From Oxalobacteraceae sp. CFBP 13730 (GTDB lineage Bacteria > Pseudomonadota > Gammaproteobacteria > Burkholderiales > Burkholderiaceae_D): a DNA stretch of 64,000 nucleotides. Below the pieces are notes generated by a model. The model was not told the origin of the DNA and searched no databases. It saw nothing but the letters and a program-made list of their open reading frames with translations. Shown here piece after piece: positions 1-8,299 of the stretch. The translations under genes and the position numbers were made by a program. The number at the start of each line of letters is the position of its first letter. Position 1 is the first letter of the stretch. The stretch covers positions 1,240,001 to 1,304,000 of the forward strand of contig JACYUQ010000001.1 of the NCBI GenBank assembly GCA_014841835.1, read 5' to 3'.

Positions 1-931
1 CGGCGCGCGCCAGCACTGCGCTCATGCGGCTGATTTCCTCGGCCACTTCGAGCGCCGTGCCATCGGCTTCGCACAGCAGGATCGCAGCGGCGTCCAGGTC
101 GTAGCCGGCCTTGACGAACGGTTCGACCATCCGCACCGAGGTGCGGTCCATCATTTCGAGGCCCGCCGGGATGATGCCGGCCGCAATGACGTCGGCCACC
201 GCATTGCCGGCCGTGACCACGTCGGCAAACGAGGCCATGATGACCTGCGCCAGCGCCGGCTTGGGCACCAGTTTCACGGTCACCTCGACAACGATGCCGA
301 GCATGCCTTCGGAGCCGATGAACACGGCCAGCAGATCCAGGCCCGGCGCATCGAGCGCGGCCCCGCCCAGTTCGACGATGTCGCCCTCGATCGTGGCCAC
401 GCGTACGCGCAGCACGTTGTGGATCGTCAGGCCGTATTTGAGGCAATGCACGCCGCCCGCGTTTTCGGCCACGTTGCCGCCAATGGTGCAGGCGATCTGC
501 GACGATGGATCGGGCGCGTAATACAGGCCGTGGCTGGCCACCGCCTCGGAAATGGCCAGGTTACGCACGCCCGGCTGCACGACGGCGGTACGCGCCAGGG
601 GATCGACCCGTTTAATGGCGTTCATGCGCGCGGTCGAGAGCACGACGCCATCGTGGATCGGCAACGCGCCGCCCGACAGGCCGGTGCCGGCGCCGCGCGG
701 GACCACCGGCACGTTCAGTGCGCGGCACACGGCCAGGATCGCCAGCACCTGTTCTTCGTCGGTCGGCAGCGTCACGACCATCGGCAACTGGCGGTAGGCG
801 GCCAGGCCATCGCATTCGTAGGGCCGCGTGTCTTCGGGCGCAAACAGCACGCACGCCGCGGGCACGCGCGCCAGGAGCGCGGCGACGACCTGCGCACGTC
901 GGTCAGGCAAGGCTGGATTGGACGAAGACAT
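1..931 (-). CDS. glcD: FAD-binding oxidoreductase, GlcD-like (glycolate oxidase subunit), 3' end outside window
   Basis: The first 310 codons of a flavin-dependent 2-hydroxyacid dehydrogenase of the FAD-linked oxidase C-terminal family, which oxidises glycolate or D-lactate-like acids. After MSSSNPALPD the translation shows the PCMH-type FAD-binding core: VVPRGAGTGLSGGALP near residues 75-90, DPSSQIACTIGGNVAENAGG near 145-165 and FIGSEGMLGIV near 215. These glycine-rich motifs contact the FAD pyrophosphate. The ATG at 929-931 is the first plausible start. The C-terminal substrate domain lies beyond the left edge. GlcD is favoured over other D-2-hydroxyacid dehydrogenases by the overall pattern, but the substrate is inferred. 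It is divergent from the adenosyltransferase gene, with an 80-bp gap. Confidence 0.85.
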   Translation of the reverse strand, partial: MSSSNPALPDRRAQVVAALLARVPAACVLFAPEDTRPYECDGLAAYRQLPMVVTLPTDEEQVLAILAVCRALNVPVVPRGAGTGLSGGALPIHDGVVLSTARMNAIKRVDPLARTAVVQPGVRNLAISEAVASHGLYYAPDPSSQIACTIGGNVAENAGGVHCLKYGLTIHNVLRVRVATIEGDIVELGGAALDAPGLDLLAVFIGSEGMLGIVVEVTVKLVPKPALAQVIMASFADVVTAGNAVADVIAAGIIPAGLEMMDRTSVRMVEPFVKAGYDLDAAAILLCEADGTALEVAEEISRMSAVLARA

Positions 932-1011
932 GGGTCGATTGTAAGCAAATCGGCAGGTTTTGTCGTATCCTCGTGCCATCGTATTTTCACCCTACTGCAT
1001 AAGAGAACATC

Positions 1012-1566
1012 ATGGGCAACCGCCTCTCAAAGATAGCAACCCGCACCGGCGACGACGGCAGCACGGGCCTCGGCGACGGCAGCCGCACCGGCAAGGACAG
1101 CGCGCGCATCCACGCGCTGGGCGAAGTCGACGAACTCAATTCCTTTGTCGGCCTGCTGCTGTGCGAAGACATGCCGGCGGATCTGCGCGACGAACTCGTG
1201 GGCATCCAGCACGACCTGTTCGACCTGGGCGGTGAGCTGTGCATCCCGGGCTACCAGATGATCAAGGAAGAACACGTGCTGCGCCTGGACGCCATGCTCG
1301 AGAAATACAACGCCGACCTGCCCGTACTGAAGGAGTTCATCCTGCCGGCCGGTTCGCGTGCGGCGTCCACGGCGCACCTGTGCCGCACGGTGTGCCGGCG
1401 CGCCGAACGCGCGATCGTCGCGCTGTCGAAGGCAGAAGAGATCCACGCGCACCCGCGCCAGTACGTCAATCGCCTGTCCGACCTGATGTTCGTGCTGGCG
1501 CGCGTACTGAACCGCTTCGCGGGTGGCAGTGACGTGCTGTGGAATCACGAGCGCAAGGCCAGATAA
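1012..1566 (+). CDS. Cob(I)alamin adenosyltransferase, PduO type
   Basis: A 184-residue ATP:cob(I)alamin adenosyltransferase that transfers the adenosyl group of ATP to reduced corrinoid, forming coenzyme B12 in the cytoplasm. The family signature TRTGDDGSTGLGDG (residues 10-23) is the N-terminal ATP-binding loop. CRTVCRRAERAIV near 125-140 and NRLSDLMFVLARVLN near 157-171 are the conserved C-terminal helices. Length is normal for the family. The ATG follows an AAGAGAA-type ribosome site. The next gene starts 3 bases after the stop, so the two are probably cotranscribed, although no functional link is obvious. Confidence 0.93.
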   Translation: MGNRLSKIATRTGDDGSTGLGDGSRTGKDSARIHALGEVDELNSFVGLLLCEDMPADLRDELVGIQHDLFDLGGELCIPGYQMIKEEHVLRLDAMLEKYNADLPVLKEFILPAGSRAASTAHLCRTVCRRAERAIVALSKAEEIHAHPRQYVNRLSDLMFVLARVLNRFAGGSDVLWNHERKAR

Positions 1567-1569
1567 GTC

Positions 1570-2262
1570 ATGGACGACTTCATCGGCGTCTACGACGACG
1601 CGCTCACCGCGCAGCAGTGTGAAGCGCTCATGAAGCGCTTCGACGCCAGCGACAAGGTGGTGCGCGGGCAGACAGGCAACGGCGTCGATGTCGTCAAGAA
1701 GGACAGCTACGACATCACGATCAACCAGCATCCCGAGTGGGCCGACGCCACTGGCCTGCTGGTGGACACGATGGCGCACCATCTGTCCGCTTACGCAGAA
1801 CGCTACCGGATGCTGCTGATGGGGTCACTCTCGCCCACGCTCGAGCATCCCGTGACGGGCGTGCCGACCGTGCTGTCGATGGCCAACTTCGACGAACTGG
1901 GACGACCCAACATCGATGAGTTGCTGCGCGTGATGTACCGACCCGGCACGATCAATCTGCAAAAATACCTGCGCGGCAGCGGCGGCTATCACCACTGGCA
2001 TTCCGAGATCTATCCGCAAAACGCAAGCTGCGAGTCGCTCCATCGGGTGCTGCTGTGGATGGTCTACCTGAACGACGTGGCCGACGGCGGCGAGACCGAG
2101 TTCCTGTACCAGGGCCGCAAGATCGCCCCCAAACAAGGCCGGCTGGTCATCGCACCGGCGGGCTTCACGCACACACACCGGGGCAATGTGGCGGTCAGTG
2201 GCGACAAATACATCGCCACATCCTGGATCCTGTACCAGCGCGCCGAGACGCTGTTCGCATAA
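1570..2262 (+). CDS. 2OG-Fe(II) oxygenase, prolyl 4-hydroxylase-like
   Basis: A 230-residue protein with the double-stranded beta-helix pattern of prolyl-4-hydroxylase-like 2-oxoglutarate/Fe(II) oxygenases. Visible iron ligands are H144 and E146 in YHHWHSE, with a distal His in THTHRGN (201-203). The adjacent R204 is a candidate 2-oxoglutarate contact. GGETEFLYQGRKIAPKQGRL (173-192) is the typical strand between the ligands. HxE in place of the common HxD is worth noting but is accepted by some family members. The target protein or metabolite is unknown. It lies 3 bases after the adenosyltransferase gene. Confidence 0.8.
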   Translation: MDDFIGVYDDALTAQQCEALMKRFDASDKVVRGQTGNGVDVVKKDSYDITINQHPEWADATGLLVDTMAHHLSAYAERYRMLLMGSLSPTLEHPVTGVPTVLSMANFDELGRPNIDELLRVMYRPGTINLQKYLRGSGGYHHWHSEIYPQNASCESLHRVLLWMVYLNDVADGGETEFLYQGRKIAPKQGRLVIAPAGFTHTHRGNVAVSGDKYIATSWILYQRAETLFA

Positions 2263-2289
2263 ATCACCTTGATCACCGGGAAGGCAAGC

Positions 2290-3036
2290 ATGGACACCAA
2301 TATCAGTAAAGTCGCCATCGTCACGGGCGCCTCGCGCGGCATCGGCCGGGCCATCGCCCTGCGCCTGGCGCAAGACAAGATCGCCGTGGTCGTCAACTAT
2401 GCCCACCGCGCCAGCGATGCCGATGACGTCGTGCAGGCCATCCAGGCCGCCGGCGGCAGGGCCATCGCGCTGCAGGGCGATGTGGCCAACGCAAGCGATT
2501 GCGCGCGGTTGTTCGACGCGACCGAGGCGCAGTATGGCGGTGTCGACATCGTCATCAACAACGCCGGCGTCATCCAGCCCGGCACGACCATGCTGGCCGA
2601 TACCGACGACGCGCTGTACGAGCGCATCTTCGCCATCAACACGCGCGGCACGTTCAACATGCTGCGCCTGGCCGCCACCCGCATGCGCGCCAACGGCCGC
2701 ATCGTCAATTTTTCCAGCAGCGTGATCGGCCTGGCGCTGCCCGGCTACGCCATCTATGCCGGCTCGAAAGCAGCGGTTGAAACGTTCACCAATATCTTTG
2801 CCAAGGAATTGCGCGGCAAGGGGATCTCGGTGACGGCCGTGGCCCCGGGCCCGACGGCGACCGACCTGTTCATGGAAAGCAAGAACCCCGAGCTGGTCGA
2901 GCGCCTGGGCAAGATGGCGCCACTCGAACGGCTCGGCACGCCGGACGATATCGCGGACACGGTGGCGTTCCTGGTCGGTCCGCAGGGCGCCTGGGTCAAT
3001 GGCCAGACGTTGCGGGTCAATGGCGGGATCGTCTAG
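2290..3036 (+). CDS. SDR family oxidoreductase
   Basis: A 248-residue classical short-chain dehydrogenase/reductase. The Rossmann cofactor motif TGASRGIG is at residues 12-19, NNAG follows strand 4, and the catalytic Ser and YxxxK motif are seen in SSSVIG and YAIYAGSK. The C-terminus PQGAWVNGQTLRVNGGIV is typical of FabG-like reductases. R16 and a basic residue pattern suggest NADP(H), which is inferred. The ATG at 2290 is preferred because GGGAAGGCAAGC lies directly upstream. An in-frame ATG at 2269 lacks this. The substrate cannot be predicted. Confidence 0.9.
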   Translation: MDTNISKVAIVTGASRGIGRAIALRLAQDKIAVVVNYAHRASDADDVVQAIQAAGGRAIALQGDVANASDCARLFDATEAQYGGVDIVINNAGVIQPGTTMLADTDDALYERIFAINTRGTFNMLRLAATRMRANGRIVNFSSSVIGLALPGYAIYAGSKAAVETFTNIFAKELRGKGISVTAVAPGPTATDLFMESKNPELVERLGKMAPLERLGTPDDIADTVAFLVGPQGAWVNGQTLRVNGGIV

Positions 3037-3986
3037 GGGCTTTTACCGCGGCGAAGGAACGCATCCCAGGGCGGATGCTCGCCGAAATGCTCGAGCACGA
3101 AGTCGATGAACACCCTGACCTTCTGCGGCAGGAAGCGGTTTTCGCGGTACACCGCCAGCACGTGCGTGCCGAACATGCCCGCCGGCGCGAGCGCCGGCAG
3201 CACGTGGACGGCGCGGCCAGCGCGCATATCCTCGCCCACGACGAAGGTCGGCAACAACGCGATGCCGGCGCCGCCAAGCACGGCCTCGCGCAAGGCCTGG
3301 CTGCTGTTGATGGCCAGCGCGGCGGCGGGCTTGAACTGCACGCGCGCGCCTGCCACGTCAAATTGCCAGGTGCTGGCCGTGCCGGAGTCACCGAAAGTCA
3401 GGCAGCGGTGCGCGTGCAGCGCGGCGAGATCGGCGGGCGCACCATACTGTTCGAGGTAGCCCGGTGAGGCGGCCAGCACATAATTGAGCGGCGCGACCGG
3501 CCGCGCAACGGCGCTCATCAGATCGACCTTTGGACTCAATCGCAGCGCAACATCGATACCCTCTTCGACCAGGTCGACATACCGGTCCTGCAATTGCAGG
3601 ACCACGCGCACAGCCGGGTAGCGTGCCATGAATGCCGGCAGCAGCGCGGCCAGTTGTGCATTCCCGAACGCCATCGACGTGGACACGCGCAGCGTGCCGC
3701 CCGGCCCGGACTGCTGACCTGCAGCGGTGGACTCGATGGCGCGGGCTTCCTCGACCATCCGCAGCGCATGCTGGTGGATGTCACGCCCCGCTTCGCTCAG
3801 GCCCATGCGGCGCGTCGACCGGTTCAGCAGCTTGACCTGCAACGCCGCTTCCAGCCGCGCGACCGCCTTGCTGATGCTGGCTTTGGTGGTGCCCATCTGA
3901 CGCGCCGCTTCCGAAAAGCTGCCGGCGTCGACGACCCGCACGAAGGCCCAGATATCCGAAAAGTCGCGTGGCATTAAACCGGGCAT
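3033..3986 (-). CDS. LysR family transcriptional regulator
   Basis: A 317-residue LysR-type regulator with an N-terminal winged helix-turn-helix (FSDIWAFVRVVDAGSFSEAA, then KASISKAVARLEAAL, residues ~8-60) and a C-terminal periplasmic-binding-like effector domain starting GGTLRVSTSMAFG. This is the CrgA/DsdC-like branch common in Burkholderiales. The start at 3984-3986 is chosen because a CAGGGATACGC ribosome site precedes it. A longer frame upstream lacks homology-like sequence. It is divergent from the EamA transporter gene, which it probably regulates. It converges on the SDR gene, overlapping its stop by 4 bases. Confidence 0.92.
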   Translation of the reverse strand: MPGLMPRDFSDIWAFVRVVDAGSFSEAARQMGTTKASISKAVARLEAALQVKLLNRSTRRMGLSEAGRDIHQHALRMVEEARAIESTAAGQQSGPGGTLRVSTSMAFGNAQLAALLPAFMARYPAVRVVLQLQDRYVDLVEEGIDVALRLSPKVDLMSAVARPVAPLNYVLAASPGYLEQYGAPADLAALHAHRCLTFGDSGTASTWQFDVAGARVQFKPAAALAINSSQALREAVLGGAGIALLPTFVVGEDMRAGRAVHVLPALAPAGMFGTHVLAVYRENRFLPQKVRVFIDFVLEHFGEHPPWDAFLRRGKSP

Positions 3987-4080
3987 GCGTATCCCTGTTG
4001 GAAACAATGTGTTGTAGTTACAGAGGATTGTATCGGTAAACAGGGGGTCGTAAGCTGTCTTCTCACCACCGGAGATCATC
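3987..4080. promoter_or_regulatory. Divergent LysR/EamA intergenic region, candidate operator
   Basis: The 94-bp gap between the divergent LysR and EamA genes must hold both promoters. It contains a small inverted repeat TGTA-GT-TACA at 4013-4022. LysR-type regulators usually bind an interrupted dyad in such a gap (T-N11-A type), but no perfect T-N11-A box was confirmed, so the operator assignment is inference. Confidence 0.35.
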
Positions 4081-4983
4081 ATGACCACGTCGCGTACTGC
4101 CCTTCCCGTCAGCCTGGTGCCACCCGTGCTTGCGCTGCCCGTGCTGTTCATCCTGATGTGGAGTTCCGGCTATGTCGTCGGCAAGCTGGCCCTGCCCTTC
4201 GCCGGCCCGTTCACGCTGCTGGTCCTGCGTTTCGGCCTGGCCGCGCTGGTGCTGCTGCTCGTGGCGCTGTTCACCCGCGCGCCGTGGCCGCGCCAGCGCG
4301 CGCAGTACGCGCATCTTGTCGTCGTCGGGCTGCTGGTCCAGGCGCTGCAGTTCGGTGGCCTGTACACGGGACTGAAACTGGGCGTGAGCGCAGGCGTCTC
4401 TGCGCTGATCATCGGCGCGATGCCCTTGTGTACCGCATTCGGGGCGGGCGTATTCCTGCACGAGAAGGTCGGCGTGCGCCAGTGGATGGGTCTCATCGCG
4501 GGCATCGCGGGCGTGCTGCTGGTGGCGCTTGACAAGGGGGTCGCCTGGGACACGAGCGCCGCCGGCATCGGCGCCGTGCTGCTGGCCCTGGCCGGCATCA
4601 CGCTCGGTACGCTGTACCAGAAGAAGTACTGCGCCGGCCTGGACTTGCGCACCGGTGGCTGCATCCAGCTGGCCGTGGCAACAGCCGTCGCACTGCCGCT
4701 GGCGCTGGGTCTCGAAGGCTGGCAGGTAGCATGGACGCCGACGCTGATCCTGGCGTCCGGCTGGCTGTCGATCGTCAATTCCATCGGCGCCGTCAGCCTG
4801 TTGTTCCTGATGATGCGGCGCGGCGACGCGAGCCGGGTTGCCAGCCTGTTCTACCTGATCCCGGGAACGACGGCGCTGATGGGCTTTGCGATCCTGGGCG
4901 AACGGCTTGGCCCCGTGTCGATCGCCGGCTTTGCCATCACGGCCGGCGCCGTGTATCTGTGCACACGCACCGCCAAATCCTGA
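4081..4983 (+). CDS. EamA/DMT family transporter
   Basis: A 300-residue inner-membrane protein with about ten hydrophobic segments in two EamA repeats, typical of drug/metabolite transporters (RhtA/YdcZ-like exporters). The first repeat begins LFILMWSSGYVVGKLALPFAG (residues ~22-42) and the second begins near GIGAVLLALAGITLGTLYQK. The motif RFGLAALVLL and the late segment VASLFYLIPGTTALMGF are characteristic. The substrate is unknown. The divergent LysR gene suggests induction by a small ligand. Confidence 0.9.
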   Translation: MTTSRTALPVSLVPPVLALPVLFILMWSSGYVVGKLALPFAGPFTLLVLRFGLAALVLLLVALFTRAPWPRQRAQYAHLVVVGLLVQALQFGGLYTGLKLGVSAGVSALIIGAMPLCTAFGAGVFLHEKVGVRQWMGLIAGIAGVLLVALDKGVAWDTSAAGIGAVLLALAGITLGTLYQKKYCAGLDLRTGGCIQLAVATAVALPLALGLEGWQVAWTPTLILASGWLSIVNSIGAVSLLFLMMRRGDASRVASLFYLIPGTTALMGFAILGERLGPVSIAGFAITAGAVYLCTRTAKS

Positions 4984-5056
4984 AAAAGCTGCACGCTGCC
5001 CTGCGACTGTCAGTTAGCATGCAGCGTGCCCCCATTCGACAATCGTGACGACGCCA

Positions 5057-5085
5057 TGAACCTTTTCGGCGTGGCGGGGTATCTA
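5057..5085 (+). promoter_or_regulatory. Candidate autoregulated ECF sigma promoter
   Basis: TGAACC at 5057-5062 is followed after 16 bases by GTATCTA at 5079-5085, 24 bases ahead of the sigma-factor start codon. ECF sigma factors typically recognise a GAAC-containing -35 and a GTCT/GTAT-like -10 with 16-17 bp spacing and often drive their own operon. The match is by eye. Confidence 0.5.
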
Positions 5086-5109
5086 CCGTAGAAGAACGAG
5101 AGGACGTGC

Positions 5110-5697
5110 GTGGAACGACGATTTGACGCCAGACCGGCCGCGGCGCGCACGGAGCACGACGAAACGGAACTCATCGGGCGTGTCGCGGCCGGCGACCGGC
5201 GCGCTTTTGAAACGCTGTACCGGGCCTACCACCCGCGGCTGGCGCGCTTCCTGCAGCGCATGACGCGCAGCACGCCGCTGATCGAGGAAATCGTCAACGA
5301 CACGCTGCTGGTGGTCTGGCGCAAGGCGGCGACGTTCAATGGCAGCAGCAAGGTCTCGACGTGGATCTTTGCCATTGCCTACCGGCGGGCCTGCAAAAGC
5401 CTGCAGGCGCTGGACGAGCCGGTCGACGCCGGCATCGATGAACGCGAAGGCCTTGAGGCCGACCGCCCCGACTGGCAACTGGCGCACGTGCAGCTGACCG
5501 GTGCGGTCCACGCCGCGCTGGCCCAATTGCCGCTGGCGCAGCGCACCGCGTTCCAGCTGACCTTTTATCATGACATGAGTTACACAGAGATTGCCGAGAT
5601 CATGGAGTGCCCAGTGAATACCATCAAAACCCGCCTGTTCCATGCCCGCAAGCGCCTAGCCGTGCTGCTGGAAGGCCAGATCGAGGTGCGGTCATGA
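5110..5697 (+). CDS. ECF-type RNA polymerase sigma factor
   Basis: A 195-residue group IV sigma factor. Region 2 spans about residues 22-90 (LIGRVAAGDRRAFETLYRAY; NDTLLVVWRKAATFNGSSKV; STWIFAIAYRRACKSL). Region 4 spans about 130-180 (LPLAQRTAFQLTFYHDMSY, then EIAEIMECPVNTIKTRLFHA), a helix-turn-helix for the -35 element. The GTG start at 5110 follows GAGAGGACGTGC. Its stop overlaps the start of the downstream anti-sigma gene (ATGA), so the two are translationally coupled, the usual ECF/anti-sigma arrangement. The signal sensed is unknown. Confidence 0.95.
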   Translation: MERRFDARPAAARTEHDETELIGRVAAGDRRAFETLYRAYHPRLARFLQRMTRSTPLIEEIVNDTLLVVWRKAATFNGSSKVSTWIFAIAYRRACKSLQALDEPVDAGIDEREGLEADRPDWQLAHVQLTGAVHAALAQLPLAQRTAFQLTFYHDMSYTEIAEIMECPVNTIKTRLFHARKRLAVLLEGQIEVRS

Positions 5698-6353
5698 CCC
5701 ATCTGCCCGATCACGAGGCGGCCCACCGCGAGGCGCAGGACCTGCTGCCCTGGCTGGCCAACGGTCGCCTCGACGGTGCGGAGCTGCAGCGCGTCCAGGC
5801 GCACCTGGCTACCTGCGCCACATGCCGCGCCGATCTCGATACGCTGTACACGCTGCAAGATGTCGCCGACCTGCCGCCACCAGGTCTGGACGTGGACAAG
5901 GCATTCGCGCGCCTGCTGCCGCAACTCGATGCGGTGGCGCCGGCGGATGCGGCGCCCGTGATCCCCGGCTGGCGCACCCGTCTTGCCGCCAATGACGGGC
6001 GCTGGCTGCGCGCCGCCGTGGGCCTGCAGTTCTGCGCGATCGTCGTGCTGGGCGCATTGCTGCTGCGCCCGTCCGGCGACACGCAGATGGCGGCGCAGGA
6101 TGCAACTTACCGCGTGCTTGGCGCCGAGGCCGGCGCCGACAGCATCGTCGCCGTGACCTTCAAGCCGGACACGCCCGAACATGAACTGCGCCGCATCGTG
6201 ACAGCCAGCGGCGCGCACATCGTCGGCGGCCCGACGGTCACGGGCGCGTGGATGCTGGGCAGCGCGCAAGCGCCGGCCGACGTCGCGGCGCGCCTGCGCG
6301 CCGAATCCGCCGTCACGCTGGCCGAGCCGCTCGGCATCCAGGCCGGCCCATGA
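5694..6353 (+). CDS. Transmembrane anti-sigma factor with zinc-finger motif and propeptide-like periplasmic domain
   Basis: A 219-residue single-pass membrane protein. The N-terminal anti-sigma domain has an H37-x3-C41-x2-C44 zinc-type motif (HLATCATC), which in this family binds and sequesters the ECF sigma factor. A membrane helix spans about 105-124. The periplasmic part (about 150-213) ends in VAARLRAESAVTLAEPL, which resembles VVAALSHDARVAWAQPL in the propeptide of the S8 protease encoded next (7 of 17 positions identical by eye). That points to docking between anti-sigma factor and protease, which is inference. Start and stop both overlap the neighbours by ATGA. Confidence 0.88.
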   Translation: MTHLPDHEAAHREAQDLLPWLANGRLDGAELQRVQAHLATCATCRADLDTLYTLQDVADLPPPGLDVDKAFARLLPQLDAVAPADAAPVIPGWRTRLAANDGRWLRAAVGLQFCAIVVLGALLLRPSGDTQMAAQDATYRVLGAEAGADSIVAVTFKPDTPEHELRRIVTASGAHIVGGPTVTGAWMLGSAQAPADVAARLRAESAVTLAEPLGIQAGP

Positions 6354-7618
6354 ACCGCCTGCTCGCCTGCGTGACCCTGATCGCCGCCCTGCTCGGCATC
6401 GTCCTGGGCATGCCGGCGCACGCACAGGACCACGCTGACCCATTGGCGCAGGCCGCGCGGCGTCAGGTGCTGGTGATGCTGCGCCTGCCGGCCCAGCACT
6501 TTCGCCCCGATGCCTCGTACGGCGGCGGTTACCTCAAGGATGGCGGCAGCGCCGCGCGCCGCCGCGTGGCGGGCGACATCGCCGCGGCCCACGGTTTGCG
6601 CCTGCTTGACAGCTGGCCGATGCCGGCCATCGGCGTCGATTGCTTCGTGATGGAAGAACCCGATGACGCGCCGATCGAGCGCGTGGTGGCTGCGCTGTCG
6701 CACGACGCGCGCGTGGCATGGGCCCAGCCGCTGGCCGATTATCACGCACAGGATGGTGGCGATCCGCTGTACCCGCTGCAGCCAGCGGGCCACGACTGGC
6801 ACCTGGCCGACCTGCACCGCGTCAGCACGGGGCGCAACGTGAGCGTGGCCTTGATCGACAGCGGTGTCGATGCCGACCACCCCGACCTGGCTGGCCGCAT
6901 CAGGGTGCGCCGCAACTTCGTCGACGACAGCGGCGATGTCGCCGAGGTCCATGGCACGGCGGTCGCTGGCATCATCGGCGCGCTGGCGGGCAATGGCGCG
7001 GGCATCGCCGGCGTGGCGCCGGGCGTCAAACTGATGGCCCTGCGCGCCTGCTGGGAAACCGGCGCACAGCCCGCGCGCTGCAACAGCCTCACGCTGGGCA
7101 AGGCACTGAACTATGCGCTTGAAAACGGCGCCCGCATCATCAACCTGAGCCTGGCCGGGCCAGCCGACCGCCTGCTGCAAGCGTTGCTGCAGGCGGCACT
7201 GACACGCGGCGTGATCGTGGTGGCAGCGGCCGACCCGCGCCTGCCCGACGGCGGCTTCCCGGCTGCGCTGCCAGGCGTGATCGGGGTCGCGCGGCCGGGC
7301 GACCAGCACCCGGCGTCATCAGCGCTGGTGTACGCACCCGGGACCGACATCCCGACCTGCGCGCCAGGCCGTCGCTGGCACATGGTGTCCGGTTCGTCGT
7401 ACGCGGCGGCGCACGTGGCCGGCCTCGCGGCGCTGCTGGCCGAGCGCCAGCCGGGCACGGTCGCACAGACGCTGCGGCGCCAGGCGGACGGCGCCATGAC
7501 AGCGCGGACGGGTGGTAACATTGACGCATGTGCCGCCCTGTCACGGGCAGCTGACACCTGCGTCTGCCTATGTACTTCGACCGTCGCCACGGCACCATCC
7601 TCCTTGCGTTTGCGCTGA
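6350..7618 (+). CDS. S8 family (subtilisin-like) serine protease, secreted
   Basis: A 422-residue protein with a signal peptide (residues 1-25, ending MPAHAQ), an I9/fervidolysin-like propeptide region (~38-130) and an S8 catalytic domain. The triad is visible: D170 in VALIDSGVDADHPDL, H201 in EVHGTAVAGIIG, S350 in SGSSYAAAHVAGL. The usual AAAGN segment carrying the oxyanion-hole Asn reads VVAAADPRLPDGG here, so that residue appears replaced and activity may be altered. The gene overlaps the anti-sigma gene by ATGA. Its last 49 bases, encoding a Cys-containing tail, overlap the next gene. A role in cleaving or sensing through the anti-sigma factor is proposed, not shown. Confidence 0.9.
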   Translation: MNRLLACVTLIAALLGIVLGMPAHAQDHADPLAQAARRQVLVMLRLPAQHFRPDASYGGGYLKDGGSAARRRVAGDIAAAHGLRLLDSWPMPAIGVDCFVMEEPDDAPIERVVAALSHDARVAWAQPLADYHAQDGGDPLYPLQPAGHDWHLADLHRVSTGRNVSVALIDSGVDADHPDLAGRIRVRRNFVDDSGDVAEVHGTAVAGIIGALAGNGAGIAGVAPGVKLMALRACWETGAQPARCNSLTLGKALNYALENGARIINLSLAGPADRLLQALLQAALTRGVIVVAAADPRLPDGGFPAALPGVIGVARPGDQHPASSALVYAPGTDIPTCAPGRRWHMVSGSSYAAAHVAGLAALLAERQPGTVAQTLRRQADGAMTARTGGNIDACAALSRAADTCVCLCTSTVATAPSSLRLR

Positions 7619-8247
7619 CCCTGCCGCTGTACAAGGACGCGCGGGCCCAGACCAGTGGCGACCTGACACTGGTGTCCGAATATGCCGGCCGCGGCGTCGC
7701 GCTGTACACGCGCCCCGCGCTCCAGTTGCGTGTGGAGCACGACACCGCCGCAGGCTGGTACGGTGGCGCCTTCGCGGCGCCCGTTACGCTGGACAACCGC
7801 ACGCAGGGCCAGCTGACGGCCTATGCGGGCAGGGCCCGCAGGCTGACGTCGACGCTGTCATGGGATGCGGGCGTCACGCGCAACAGCTACCTGCGCGACA
7901 AGCGCCGCAATTACCACGAGTTCTATGCGGGCGTGGCACTGCAGCGCGCCAGCGTGCGCCTGTTCTATTCACCCGCCTACTATGGCGAGGGACGCAGCGT
8001 CTATTTTGACCTGAGCGGTGCCTATCCCCTCTCCGATACAGTGCGCCTGGCCGCCCACGTCGGCCTGCTGCATCCGTTTGCCTATGACGGCGTCGCGGCC
8101 AAGGACAGCGCCGACGTGCGCATTGCGCTCGTGACCGACGTTGGGGACGTCACGTTGCAGGCAGGATGGCAGGCGCGCTGGCGGACCTACCTGCCTGACT
8201 TCCCGAAGCCACGTGCGTTCACGGCCAGCGCCAGCTACCATTTCTGA
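7570..8247 (+). CDS. Putative outer-membrane beta-barrel protein, TorF/Gcw_chp-like
   Basis: A 225-residue protein with a signal sequence (cleavage likely after KDARAQ) followed by short amphipathic strands rich in Tyr and ending in Phe (TASASYHF), the C-terminal outer-membrane insertion signature. LTLVSEYAGRGV near the N-terminus resembles the start of Gcw_chp/TorF putative porins. It starts inside the 3' end of the protease gene, so it should be cotranscribed with the sigma/anti-sigma/protease genes and may be the output or client of that system. The cargo is unknown. Confidence 0.72.
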   Translation: MYFDRRHGTILLAFALTLPLYKDARAQTSGDLTLVSEYAGRGVALYTRPALQLRVEHDTAAGWYGGAFAAPVTLDNRTQGQLTAYAGRARRLTSTLSWDAGVTRNSYLRDKRRNYHEFYAGVALQRASVRLFYSPAYYGEGRSVYFDLSGAYPLSDTVRLAAHVGLLHPFAYDGVAAKDSADVRIALVTDVGDVTLQAGWQARWRTYLPDFPKPRAFTASASYHF

Positions 8248-8299
8248 CACGCCCCCGCTTACCCGTATCGCCTGAAAAAATTTGTTGATCTTCATTGAA

